Shown piece by piece: positions 40,441-49,168 of a DNA stretch of 64,000 bases. The stretch comes from Pseudoips prasinana. Taxonomy: Eukaryota; Arthropoda; Insecta; Lepidoptera; Nolidae. The stretch covers positions 1,436,001 to 1,500,000 of the forward strand of contig OX621241.1 of assembly GCA_951640165.1 (NCBI GenBank), given 5' to 3'. Numbering within the stretch: the stretch's first letter is position 1; every line of letters starts with the position of its first letter. The position numbers and the translations under genes are program-made. A model generated the notes under the pieces. It worked only from the letters and a program-made list of their open reading frames with translations. It had not been told where the DNA came from and did not search any database.

Positions 40441-41867
40441 GTTTATTTATTTATTTTAAACTTTATGCACAACAATGTACAACGGCGGACTTAATGCCGA
40501 AGGCATTCTCTGCCAGTCAACCTTGGGGTGATGCAGAGATTACATGGTAGGTGCACTGTGAGCTTAAAAATATAGATACTTCATACAATTACATAAAATA
40601 CACAATACCTATATTATAATATACTAATATATATCAATATATATTATGCATATACATATAAATAATACAAATAAATAAAATAATACTAATGTGATGATTC
40701 TGCCAATAACTTTTTGGTTATATGCTCCCGAGTTTTCTTTTTGAAAGAATAACGACTTTTAGCCATTCTGATTTCTGGTGGAAGAGCATTCCAGGGGAGA
40801 ATGGATTGTATAAGAAAAGAAGAGTGCATGAAATCAGAGCGGTGTGAAGGACAGTGTAGGATGCGGTTATGAGAAGAACGCAGATTTTTATTGTGTTTTA
40901 AATGAAGGTATTGAAATTGAAGAGTTAGATATGAAGGAGAAGAAACAGAATCTAGTAAAGTGTATAGAGTAGTCAGAGCACGTAAGTTTCTGCGCTGGCG
41001 AATTGGTAACCATTTTAATTTCGCCCGGTAAGATGACACATGATCGTATTTTGGTAGATTGAAGATGAACCGAATGCAGTTATTTAGAAGTCGGTCGAGC
41101 TTATTGAGGTGATCTGCATTCAGGTCAAAGTAGCACACATCACCATAGTCAATTTTAGGAAGGATTAAGGACTGCACGAGCATTACTTTAGTTTCAGATG
41201 GAAGGAAGTTTTTAAGACGATAGAGACTCCGCAGAATGTATGTGACACCCTGGCTGACAGCAGCAATCTGGTTCATCCAGCTAAGAATCGTATCAATCTG
41301 TAACCCAAGATTCTTAACACATTGCCTAAATGGAATAGCGGATTGATCAAAAATGATGCGTGGCATTTGATCTAAATCAATTCTGCTCATCAAACGCGAG
41401 CTTCCTACAATGATGGCTTGGCATTTGTCAGGGTTGACTGTGAGGCCAAACCTATCAGACCACCCCTTGATTAGGTCTAAGTCCCTATTGAGCTTCCCAA
41501 TGACTTCAGGCAAACTATCTGTATCCACCTGAGCATAAAGTTGAATCGGCATAAAGATGATACGCACTCTGAAGATCCTAAGTTAAAAGGTTTATAAAGA
41601 CAGGAAATAAAAGAGGAGAAAGAATACCGCCTTGTGGAACGCCTGTGTCAAGGTTTGTCCAGTTTGATGAAGACTCTCCGACACGTACTGACTGTTGACG
41701 TTCTTGAAGATATGAGAAAAACCATTCCAGCGCTTCGTCTGAGATCATAAGATGGGAAAGGATGGATAGTAGGATATCGTGACTGACGGTATTAAATGCG
41801 TTGGAAAAGTCCACCAAAACCATGACCGTGACTTTGGTTTCCTCCATGTTATAGTGCATAAAATGTC
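40441..41867 (-). mobile_element. CR1/L2-like LINE, 5'-truncated
   Basis: The minus strand carries RT from motif A to the C-terminus and a 3' UTR that ends in an AAATAAATAAA tail at about 40441. Its polymerase is described separately. The 5' part of the element is absent. Confidence 0.8.
40686..41859 (-). pseudogene. LINE reverse transcriptase with disrupted catalytic box
   Basis: The first frame (41859-41578) reads VLVDFSNAFNTVSHDIL (motif A) and GVPQGGILSPLLFPVF (motif B) and ends at a stop. In that same frame the text goes on to YHLYAD, but then about 5 bases are missing compared with YADDLQ of the 2806 copy. This removes the second catalytic aspartate and shifts the frame. The second frame (41567-40686) continues with QLYAQV, LGLQIDTILSW, IDYGDVCYFDL, FIFNLPKYDHV and PWNALPPEIRMAKS. 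The copy is inactive. Confidence 0.8.
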
Positions 41868-42532
41868 ACTCACTATAACGATCATGATACTATTGTGCGG
41901 ACTAACTAACATGTTAGAGGTCAGGTCTAGGCTTTACTTGGTCACAAATACACAAGTTTGTAAGACCGCCCGCTTTCTGACAGCGCTACTCGGCTTCTAC
42001 TAAGAAATTGTGTTTAAAAAAAAAAACAATGAAAGTTTTGGGTCTAACAGTATATTTTTATGCTGTGGTCCCGTGGCGTCATTATCTGTGGTCGAACGCA
42101 ACACAACAAGGCAGGCAACCATAGGACCAATCTATAAAGAACGAATTCTATGTCTATGGTTTTGTACGTACAACAATAGGACAAGAATGTAATTTAGAAT
42201 GTGGAAATGGAATAGATAGTGTAATATCAAAAGTGATAGATATTGATCATGGCCATTTGAATCAAAATAAATATTGACACGAAGTCCCTTAACAAGGCTT
42301 CCATTATGAGTTGACTTGTAGAACTCGTCACGTAAATATTAAGAATATATTATATACCTACGAATGTATGTGTCCTATATCAAGATTCGAGCAGACAAGC
42401 ATTGTACGCGGCCTGTTCTATAACCACGATAATGATAATACTCGTTATTCACAGAACACAGCTTAAATTACAAGTACTATGTGTTCTATCTTAACATAAG
42501 CCAAGTAATAACATTTATTATATCATCATAAA
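41868..42532. other. Unassigned sequence
   Basis: Nothing was recognised apart from a short A run near 42015. Confidence 0.4.
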
Positions 42533-42625
42533 GCCTAAAGCCTCTCCAAAGAATGGGGGCCATGCTTCTATTTCTACGCCCCTCTCGGGATGAGATGGCG
42601 TGATGATATTCTATGCCGTCACAGT
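42533..42625 (-). mobile_element. RTE derivative, partial
   Basis: CTCCAAAGAATGGGGGCCAT and CTACGCCCCTCTCGGGATGA, then GCCGTCACAGTGAC, correspond to an inverted, shortened RTE derivative (compare 8118-8290). Confidence 0.55.
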
Positions 42626-42943
42626 GACAACACTGACTGGATTAGACGGATAGAGATTATTATATATTATATTCTAGGATAAGTTGTATGTAGAAACTTA
42701 TAGAGACGTTAAAGAGTTAGCGCCGACGAGTGTCTAGCACTTAAGTTATAATAGGGAGGTATTTTAGGCTGATTGTATGATACTGTTAGGCGGGCACCGC
42801 AATGATGTGGCAACATTGCGGTGAAGCTATTCAATTAAACTTTAGTCATATAAGCAACCCAAACTTAAACCTTGTAATGTACGTACTTTCAGAGAAAACA
42901 AGACTTCGCTAATATAAGTTTGAATAGAATAGAATTGAATTGA

Positions 42944-43055
42944 ATAGCTATGCCCCGCGGTTTCACCCGCGTTACAGTAGTTTTGGCGTAAAAGAGTAAC
43001 AAACATACATCCAGACAGCTAAACTCACAAACTTTCGCAGTTATAATATTAGTAG
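42944..43055 (-). mobile_element. HEL, short form with deletion
   Basis: The inverted end ATAGCTATGCCCCGCGG (CTAG mutated) and start CGCAGTTATAATATTAGTA are present; the middle is shortened. Confidence 0.65.
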
Positions 43056-43167
43056 GTTGTGTAGATACCTCTAGCGGTTTTGGCAGTGCACGCCGGAATA
43101 GCTCGCAGATGGTAGATTTTTTCCTACTTACTTGACACTTATCGTCAAATATTTTGGACAACTCACA

Positions 43168-43315
43168 CAATATCTTTATAAATTGTAGCCTTATTATTAT
43201 GATTAAAAAGCTATATAATTGTAAAGTTTCATTAAAATCCATTCAGTAGTTTTTACGTGAAAGAGTAACAAACATCCATCCATCCATCCATACCTACTTA
43301 CAAACTTTCATTTGT
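43168..43315 (-). mobile_element. HEL fragment
   Basis: The inverted body (TTATAAATTGTAGCC, TCAGTAGTTTTTACGTGAAA) is visible with a small ATCC array at 43270-43287. The CTAG end is missing. It and the previous copy are only 112 bp apart, so one may be a piece of the other. Confidence 0.5.
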
Positions 43316-43364
43316 TTTCTGATCACACTCAAACATTTCGTTTTTCTAGACTACATACTTTTTT

Positions 43365-43612
43365 ATCGTATGGGCGGTGCTACCCTAGTGTCAGGGTTGT
43401 TCAAGTGGTTCAATAGGCATCTGACATGCATTAACAACTGTTATCTAATGACTTCAATCGGGACCGACAGCTTAACGTGCCCTCCGAAGTACGGAGACGC
43501 TCAGAAATTAAACCTCTTTGGCGGTCACCCATTTACAGACTAGCCTAGTTACTTAACCTTACCAATCACGTACGGATCAGTGAGAGCATCTGGCTTTGAG
43601 CGACAGATAAGA
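43365..43612 (-). mobile_element. 5S-SINE copy (5S rRNA-derived head)
   Basis: The minus strand from the right reads ATGCTCTCACTGATCCGTAC, GGTTAAGTAACTAGGC, then AAATGGGTGACCGCC. These correspond in order to the C, intermediate and downstream parts of 5S rRNA (box A region GAAGTTAAGCAAC; AGATGGGTGACCGC). Then comes the core CGTACTTCGGAGGGCACGTT. Confidence 0.75.
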
Positions 43613-43800
43613 TTCACAGCAATGTCATTCAAAAATTAAGGTTTTATCCAGCCCGTACATTATTATGTACGCATGTGAGTCCACGATTTATTGAAACGTT
43701 CCTACTTGCAAGATACAAGTTGTCTCAAAAGAAAGTTTATATACAGTAGTAGATCGATTACAAAGAGTACATTTAAAAATATATTTTATTAATTATTAAA

Positions 43801-44104
43801 CTATCTAGGGGAATTAACTTCTTGTAAATAATATAAGCCCACGCGTTCGCGGTATTCATTTAATCGAACAATAAAATTTCTATGGATGGCTCGGCAAGTT
43901 TGTAATAAAACTCCGTGATGGGGGCCATCTGGACGGATATTTTCTTCGAAATCCGTCAGGGGAGGGAGTCTTTTGCCGTAAACTTTAGATATGAGAACTC
44001 CACAGGAATCAAAGTTAGTAATTAAACTCTTTGCTGTACGTGTCGCGGTACAATCGTATCGACAGCACAAACTTTCAAACGAATGACACCATATTAAAAC
44101 CAAC
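43801..44104 (-). CDS. Candidate 3'-terminal exon of an unknown host gene
   Basis: On the minus strand a TTTTATATACAG acceptor is followed at 44104 by an open frame of 101 codons to a TAG at 43801-43803. The polyadenylation signal AATAAA lies 10 bases further (43790-43785). The peptide is mixed in composition, with CRYDCTATRTAKSL, KRLPPLTDFEEN and LNEYRERVGLYYLQE, and matches no repeat family that I recognise. The combination of acceptor, frame and AATAAA is suggestive but could be chance. No upstream exon was found, and no function can be given. Confidence 0.25.
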
Positions 44105-45009
44105 CTGTATATAAAATAATATGCTCAAACAAAAACAAACCAATTTTCAATAACAACTCATTCTAGACAACACAGATATTTTTTCGAAACAATTCGTAAC
44201 ATTAAAACTCTACGCAATCATACTTCCGCGGAAAATCATAACACCGTGACTCCCAAAAAGGACGCCCAATGACATCTATAGAATACGAACTTCAACTCTC
44301 AACATTAGTTCTTCAAGTAACTGAATGGCGTGTCATTTTTCATCTCTAATATCTCTTGTCAGAATGAACCGCTAGGGTGGAAACAAAAACTAGTTAAGCA
44401 ATACTTCAAGTTGCGTTCCATTTTTACGCCTAAAAGTTATCAACATTGGTTTCATTCTTTTAACGTGATGCGTGCACAAACAAACAGATAAACAGACCAT
44501 AAAACAAAAAATGCTGGAAATGAGTTCTGTTGGATATCTTTTAACACCCAGGCTATTTTTTCAAATTATTTTCTACGTACATATACGGATTTTATACGGA
44601 TTCATTATATATATAGATTTTTAAAACACAAGAAAGTTAAAAGCATAGTTTATGTGGCAAAATTCTCGCCCTCACGTGCCACAGTCGCCGAAATGGTCCA
44701 TAGCGAATGAATTCCCACAAGTCCAGCTACCAATTGACGTAGTATATATACCACGAGCCTCTCGGATTCATTACGTTCACGCTTTAAGCTAAGCAAATAT
44801 AAACAGAACCTGCGATGGGCACATATGTGTGTGTGTGTGTGTGTATGCCTTCGTGCGTGGGTCCCATGCAAATCGGACAGCGCCTGCCGCGAATCTACTG
44901 CGCCGATAGTTCAATTTCAGTGGTGTGCATGTACAGTAGTTTTGATGGAGAACTTAGAATAGAATATATTTATTCACTTCACATATGGTTACAAAGATGG
45001 TAGGTACAG
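44105..45009. other. Unassigned, with a small TG microsatellite
   Basis: A TG run lies at about 44826-44844. A minus-strand frame at 44650-44871 owes its HTHTHT stretch to this run and is not called. LINE-tail-like GAATAGAATATATTTATTCA occurs near 44957. Confidence 0.4.
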
Positions 45010-45155
45010 ACGCCATGAATGAATGAATTATTTATTTATTTGCAGGAACATAGTACATTTAGATGGTCTTAAATTACGGTTCCACTATATTCAACAACTT
45101 GTCGTGCAAATGTTTAAGTAGAAGAACCGCACGCAATTTTAATTCACATTCACGT
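45010..45155 (-). repeat. LINE 3' tail cut by Gypsy-2
   Basis: GAATGAATGAATTATTTATT followed by non-coding sequence resembles an inverted LINE tail. It ends at the Gypsy-2 5' LTR. The sequence after 51305 should be its continuation. Confidence 0.45.
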
Positions 45156-45373
45156 TGTAATGTAATGAAATATAATATTATAGATTTCTTTGTCAATTAG
45201 TTAAAATAGGTATACGTGTGCGAATATTGCATAGGTTGCAATTTGAACTTAGGTGCTGCGTAATTAGAACATTATTGTACTTTATGTTTAATATTTTTGG
45301 TATTCAATAAAATGACTCTGAACGAGTAAGATATGTTTTTATTCACAACACCTGAACAACCCACCATATTACA
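45156..45373 (+). repeat. Gypsy-2 5' LTR
   Basis: It starts TGTAATGTAATGAAATATAA and ends CAACCCACCATATTACA. AATAAAATGACTCTGAACG contains a likely polyadenylation signal. Confidence 0.95.
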
Positions 45374-45391
45374 TGGCGACCCTTGCCTTTG
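45374..45391 (+). promoter_or_regulatory. Gypsy-2 primer binding site
   Basis: TGGCGACCCTTGCCTTTG follows the LTR directly. TGG is the complement of a tRNA CCA end, and the TGGCGACC form recalls the tRNA-Arg-type sites of 412/mdg1 elements. The tRNA was not verified. Confidence 0.7.
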
Positions 45392-45464
45392 GCACCGTCT
45401 AAAGAACATATAAATCAAGATTTCAAGGAAGAAGATTACAATATAGAAGATTTCAAGACATACC

Positions 45465-45731
45465 ATGGGAAAATCTGCGTCAAAAGAGCAAGTTGTGATC
45501 GCACAGAATGCCAACGGACAAGCTTCTGCACCGACATCGCAATACCACACAGAACGCTTGGAGTCCATATAATTCTTGGTCACCATAGCTATAGTTATAT
45601 TATGTATCGCCGTTGTATACTACGTCCTCAAGAAATGCAACAAGCACCACGTACGCAACTTGCAACGAGAACTGAACAGAAATAACTTGGCCACTATTTC
45701 TCGTGCTGACCTGACCACGACTGCCGTATAA
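45465..45731 (+). pseudogene. Small myristoylation/membrane reading frame in the Gypsy-2 leader
   Basis: An ATG in a good context (TACCATGGGA) opens an 88-codon frame that is interrupted once, by TAA at 45570-45572 (codon 36). The start MGKSASKE fits an N-myristoylation signal, followed by a polar region. After the stop codon the frame gives a hydrophobic stretch of about 18 residues (LVTIAIVILCIAVVYYVL) and a basic tail (KKCNKHHVRNLQREL). The order acyl signal, polar spacer, membrane segment, basic tail is unlikely by chance. I recall small frames of similar layout upstream of gag in some insect Gypsy elements; this is memory, not a search. It could serve membrane targeting or RNA export. 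This copy would make only the first half unless the stop is read through. Confidence 0.55.
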
Positions 45732-46018
45732 CAAGAAAGAAGAAAGAAGGTTTGGAGGTGTCCAGGGTATAGCCCGGCCCAAACCGTCAACACACGTAAC
45801 TGCAGCCCAAGTCATCAGCAGTGTCGCCACGAGGTACACAACGCCACGTCAGCGCCAGCCCAACTCCTCACCAGCCACGTGCTTGTACCGGTCTACGCGC
45901 AGTCCAACGTAAAGGTTATGTTTTATTAGCTATTTTATCTTTAGAAGTATGTAATTTTCATTTTTCTTAACCTATATTACGTAAATAGATATGCATTTTT
46001 ATTATCTAGTTAAATATT

Positions 46019-47218
46019 ATGTCTAGTTTGATTATACAGTTACATGAAATCCGTAATTCGTTAAATTATCTTAGAGATTATTTAGTTAAATTAGGACCTG
46101 AAAGAAGGCAACTAAATCTTGGTCAGACAAAGATAAGTGAAGCGAAAAAGTTGTATTCCTCCTTTGAAAGTATTTTGTCTCTGTTGCACTTAGGAATAGA
46201 ACGCAAGGAAATTAGTACAAGTGATATCACTGCTATTCATAAAATAATAAGCGACGTACATATTTTATATAATAAAATAATTACTTTATCTACTTTTGAA
46301 GAGGCTAAGCAAGTCAAAATGTCTACAAAAAAAGAATTTGACTTAAAAACTGCAATTTCATTGTTGCCAGTAATGTCTGGACAGGAATCTGTTACTAAGT
46401 CACTCATTGATTGTATTGAGTTGTATAATAAAATGATCCTAGATTCGTCATCGCAAGAATTAATTAATTTTGTTCTTAAAACTAGACTTTCTGAAAGTGC
46501 AAAATTGCGTATGAAATCGACTTACGACACCGTCGATAACCTTTTAGCTGACATGCATAAATTTTTAATACAAAATAAATCCCAGGTAGCATTACAATGG
46601 AAATTACACCAGTGTAAGCAGGGTAATCGTTCCATTGAGTCATTTGGCAATGAATTGGAAAAATTGTTTGTTAATTTAACTATTGCCCAATCAGAAAATA
46701 GCCCCAATTCTTACGATGCTTTCAAAACCACTAATGAAAGAATTGCCATAAAACGTTTCGCAGACGGTTTGAGTGACCCCAGATTGAGTACCATTATAGC
46801 GGCTAGAAATTTTCAATCTTTACCGGAAGCTATCAGGACTGCCATGGACGAACAATCCTTGTCTTCGTCATTCCAAATTATGAACATTAAGCGTCATAGT
46901 TACTCCAATCGCGGGCATAGAAACTTTAATAACCGTTTTCGAGGACATTACAATAATAACTATAATCCATTTAATTACAACCACGGTAACGCGAGATCAC
47001 CGGGCGCAGCGTCGGGTAACATACCGTCGCATCGCGGACAGTTTAATCGTGGCCGCGGTAGAACTTTTCATAGAGGTCAAAATAATAGGCATTACGGCAT
47101 TAAGTCAAACAGACCCTCTGTCCAAGTTCAGCACACTACCCACGATGAGTCGACTAGCAATACCAGTTCGCGCGAAATTGTAACTCCCAATGTCGCAACG
47201 AACGATTTTTTTCGTTAA
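46019..47218 (+). CDS. Gypsy-2 Gag
   Basis: The 399-residue frame is intact. Residues 1-280 are mostly helical in composition (capsid-like), with FRMSTLSA-like features lacking but a typical Gypsy run VALQWKLHQCKQGNRSIESF and ANFAD-type RFADGLSDPRLSTIIAARNF. From about residue 295 the protein turns into an asparagine-, arginine- and glycine-rich tail (RGHRNFNNRFRGHYNNN, RGRGRTFHRGQ). This stands where other Gypsy Gags have CCHC zinc knuckles, none of which is present. It is probably the nucleic-acid-binding part. The frame ends at TAA 47216-47218, overlapping the protease frame. Gag would form the cytoplasmic particle that packages the RNA. Confidence 0.88.
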   Translation: MSSLIIQLHEIRNSLNYLRDYLVKLGPERRQLNLGQTKISEAKKLYSSFESILSLLHLGIERKEISTSDITAIHKIISDVHILYNKIITLSTFEEAKQVKMSTKKEFDLKTAISLLPVMSGQESVTKSLIDCIELYNKMILDSSSQELINFVLKTRLSESAKLRMKSTYDTVDNLLADMHKFLIQNKSQVALQWKLHQCKQGNRSIESFGNELEKLFVNLTIAQSENSPNSYDAFKTTNERIAIKRFADGLSDPRLSTIIAARNFQSLPEAIRTAMDEQSLSSSFQIMNIKRHSYSNRGHRNFNNRFRGHYNNNYNPFNYNHGNARSPGAASGNIPSHRGQFNRGRGRTFHRGQNNRHYGIKSNRPSVQVQHTTHDESTSNTSSREIVTPNVATNDFFR

Positions 47219-47327
47219 TTCGCAAAATTTTATTTTTAATTTTAATAATAGTAGTACTGTAAGATTTTTAGTGGATAATGAAGTGATTAATCTTTTAGTT
47301 GATAGCGGAGCCATCTTTGTGTACTAA
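47214..47327 (+). pseudogene. Gypsy-2 protease start, frameshifted
   Basis: In a frame offset by +1 (equivalently -2) from gag, the text reads FLVDNEVINLLVDSGA, so the aspartic protease motif DSGA is intact (D at 47301-47303). The frame then meets TAA at 47325-47327. The homologous reading goes on from CTAAAGTACGAATGG (LKYEWL) one base out of register. A run of seven T at 47206-47212 at the gag end could be a slippery site. Confidence 0.75.
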
Positions 47328-49168
47328 AGTACGAATGGCTTAGTAAAAACCGTAAGTTGTTGCAACAATTGCGTAGTGATAGAATAAGCATTAGAGGCGT
47401 AAGTGGTAGGTTAGAGTCAGAAGGCTACATTTTTCTAAACTTATTTTATAATAACGAAGTATTTAGTGAAAAATTTTATGTTTTTAAGAATATGTCTTGC
47501 ACTGCAAATGGAATATTAGGAGATAATTTTTTACAGCGTTATGAAGCAATTATTAACTATAGAGATAGTATATTACAACTTTATAAGAATAATAAACATA
47601 TTCCTATTGAAATTCATTATAATGCCAGGTATAGACATTCGATACCGCCTCGGTGCGAAGTATTAAGGTTCATCCCAACTACGTCGACATGTGACTGTGT
47701 AGTTTTATCAAAAGAAATCCAGCAAGGAGTTTTCGTCGCTGGTATTATTTCGCAACCAAATAATGGTCGCATCCCGTTAAGAATATTAAATACTACGGAT
47801 AACGAAGTAGAGTGTGATTTTCAAGATCTTACTGTTTACGACATAAATAACTTTGATATTTGTAATTTTTCGGACAATACAAATAGCGTAAATCGCGTTA
47901 AAACATTATTTGAGTTATTGAATTTATCGAATATGAACTCAGAGGAGAAACGTAGCATCGAACATATTTGTGCAAAATATGCTGACGTTTTTCATCTTCC
48001 AGGTGACAAATTAACAACCACAAACATAATGACACATACAATAACTTTAAAAGACAACGTTACACCCACTTATATAAAGCCTTATAGGATTCCTCATTCC
48101 CTGAAAAAGGAGGTGCAAAAACAAATAGATGAAATGTTAGCAAACGATATAATAGAAGAAACCACATCGGAGTGGTCCAGCCCAGTCTTGCTAGTCCCTA
48201 AAAAGTCGGATAGATCTAATGAAAAGAAATGGAGACTAGTTATTGATTACAGACAGTTAAATAACCAAATTAAGGATGATAAATTTCCGTTACCAAATAT
48301 AACAGATATCTTAGATTCTCTGTCAGGTAGTATTTATTTTTCAAAACTGGACCTTTCACAAAGCTATTATCAGTTATCATTAGAGGAAAATTCGCGAAAG
48401 TATACAGCATTCAGTGTAAACAAAATGTACCAGTTAGAGTTAGATCCAAACTCACGAAAATACACAGCCTTCACTACTGATAAAATGTATCAAATGAAGC
48501 GTTCACCTATGGGTTTGAAAACATCTCCCAGTGTGTTCTCAAGATTGATGACTATTGCTATGTCAGGTATTAATTATAAAAAAGCCTTTATTTACCTTGA
48601 TGACTGTGTTGTGATAGGAAAAACGATGGAAAATCATAATAAAAACTTAATTACAGTTTTAAAACGCTTACGAAAAGTCAATTTAAAATTAAATCCAATA
48701 AAATGTGAATTTTTGCGCACTGAAATAGTATATTTAGGTCATAGAATAACATCACATGGCATTCTTCCTGACGACAGCAAAATTAAGGCCTTGTGCAACT
48801 ATCCGGTGCCATCGAACTCAGATGACGTCAAGCGCTACTTAGCATTTGCTAATTATTATAGACGTTTCATACCTAACTCTGCTAATATTGCGTACCCATT
48901 AAATAAATTATGTAAAAAGAATGTAGAGTTTAAATGGACGTCCGAATGTGACAAATCTTTTCACGAGTTAAAATCTGCTTTAATATCACCGCCCGTATTG
49001 CAGTATCCTGACTTTTCGGAAACGAATATTTTTCAGCTGCGAACAGATGCTTGTAAGACTGGATTAGGCTCGGTTTTGTCTAATAGTAATGGTCACGTAA
49101 TTGCTTACGCGAGTCGTAACTTAACGTCCGCAGAAAGTAGATACCCTATAATTGACTTAGAATTCTAG
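47324..49168 (+). CDS. Gypsy-2 pol: protease C-terminus, reverse transcriptase, start of RNase H
   Basis: The frame (first ATG 47357, 603 residues) shows ILGDNFL of the protease C-terminus (about residue 53), the RT N-terminus (WSSPVLLVPKK, LVIDYRQLNN near residue 297), motif A KLDLSQSYYQ (330), motif B SPMGLKTSPSVF and the catalytic FIYLDD (412-415). LGHRITSHGI and the connection region FANYYRRFIPN follow. RNase H starts with LRTDACKTGLGSVL and ends at TAG 49166-49168, where one base is missing relative to the family. Between motifs A and B a 20-residue segment is doubled. The protein copies the RNA genome in the particle. Confidence 0.85.
   Translation, partial: LKYEWLSKNRKLLQQLRSDRISIRGVSGRLESEGYIFLNLFYNNEVFSEKFYVFKNMSCTANGILGDNFLQRYEAIINYRDSILQLYKNNKHIPIEIHYNARYRHSIPPRCEVLRFIPTTSTCDCVVLSKEIQQGVFVAGIISQPNNGRIPLRILNTTDNEVECDFQDLTVYDINNFDICNFSDNTNSVNRVKTLFELLNLSNMNSEEKRSIEHICAKYADVFHLPGDKLTTTNIMTHTITLKDNVTPTYIKPYRIPHSLKKEVQKQIDEMLANDIIEETTSEWSSPVLLVPKKSDRSNEKKWRLVIDYRQLNNQIKDDKFPLPNITDILDSLSGSIYFSKLDLSQSYYQLSLEENSRKYTAFSVNKMYQLELDPNSRKYTAFTTDKMYQMKRSPMGLKTSPSVFSRLMTIAMSGINYKKAFIYLDDCVVIGKTMENHNKNLITVLKRLRKVNLKLNPIKCEFLRTEIVYLGHRITSHGILPDDSKIKALCNYPVPSNSDDVKRYLAFANYYRRFIPNSANIAYPLNKLCKKNVEFKWTSECDKSFHELKSALISPPVLQYPDFSETNIFQLRTDACKTGLGSVLSNSNGHVIAYASRNLTSAESRYPIIDLEF

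Noticed and set aside
43530..43600. 5S rRNA gene
   Set aside because: Only part of 5S is present, it is diverged, and it is joined to a SINE body in three places.
44650..44871. Histidine/threonine-repeat frame
   Set aside because: The repeat part is a TG microsatellite read through; no other support.
45383..45685. 100-codon frame in the Gypsy-2 leader
   Set aside because: It overlaps the myristoylation/membrane frame in another register and has no recognisable features.
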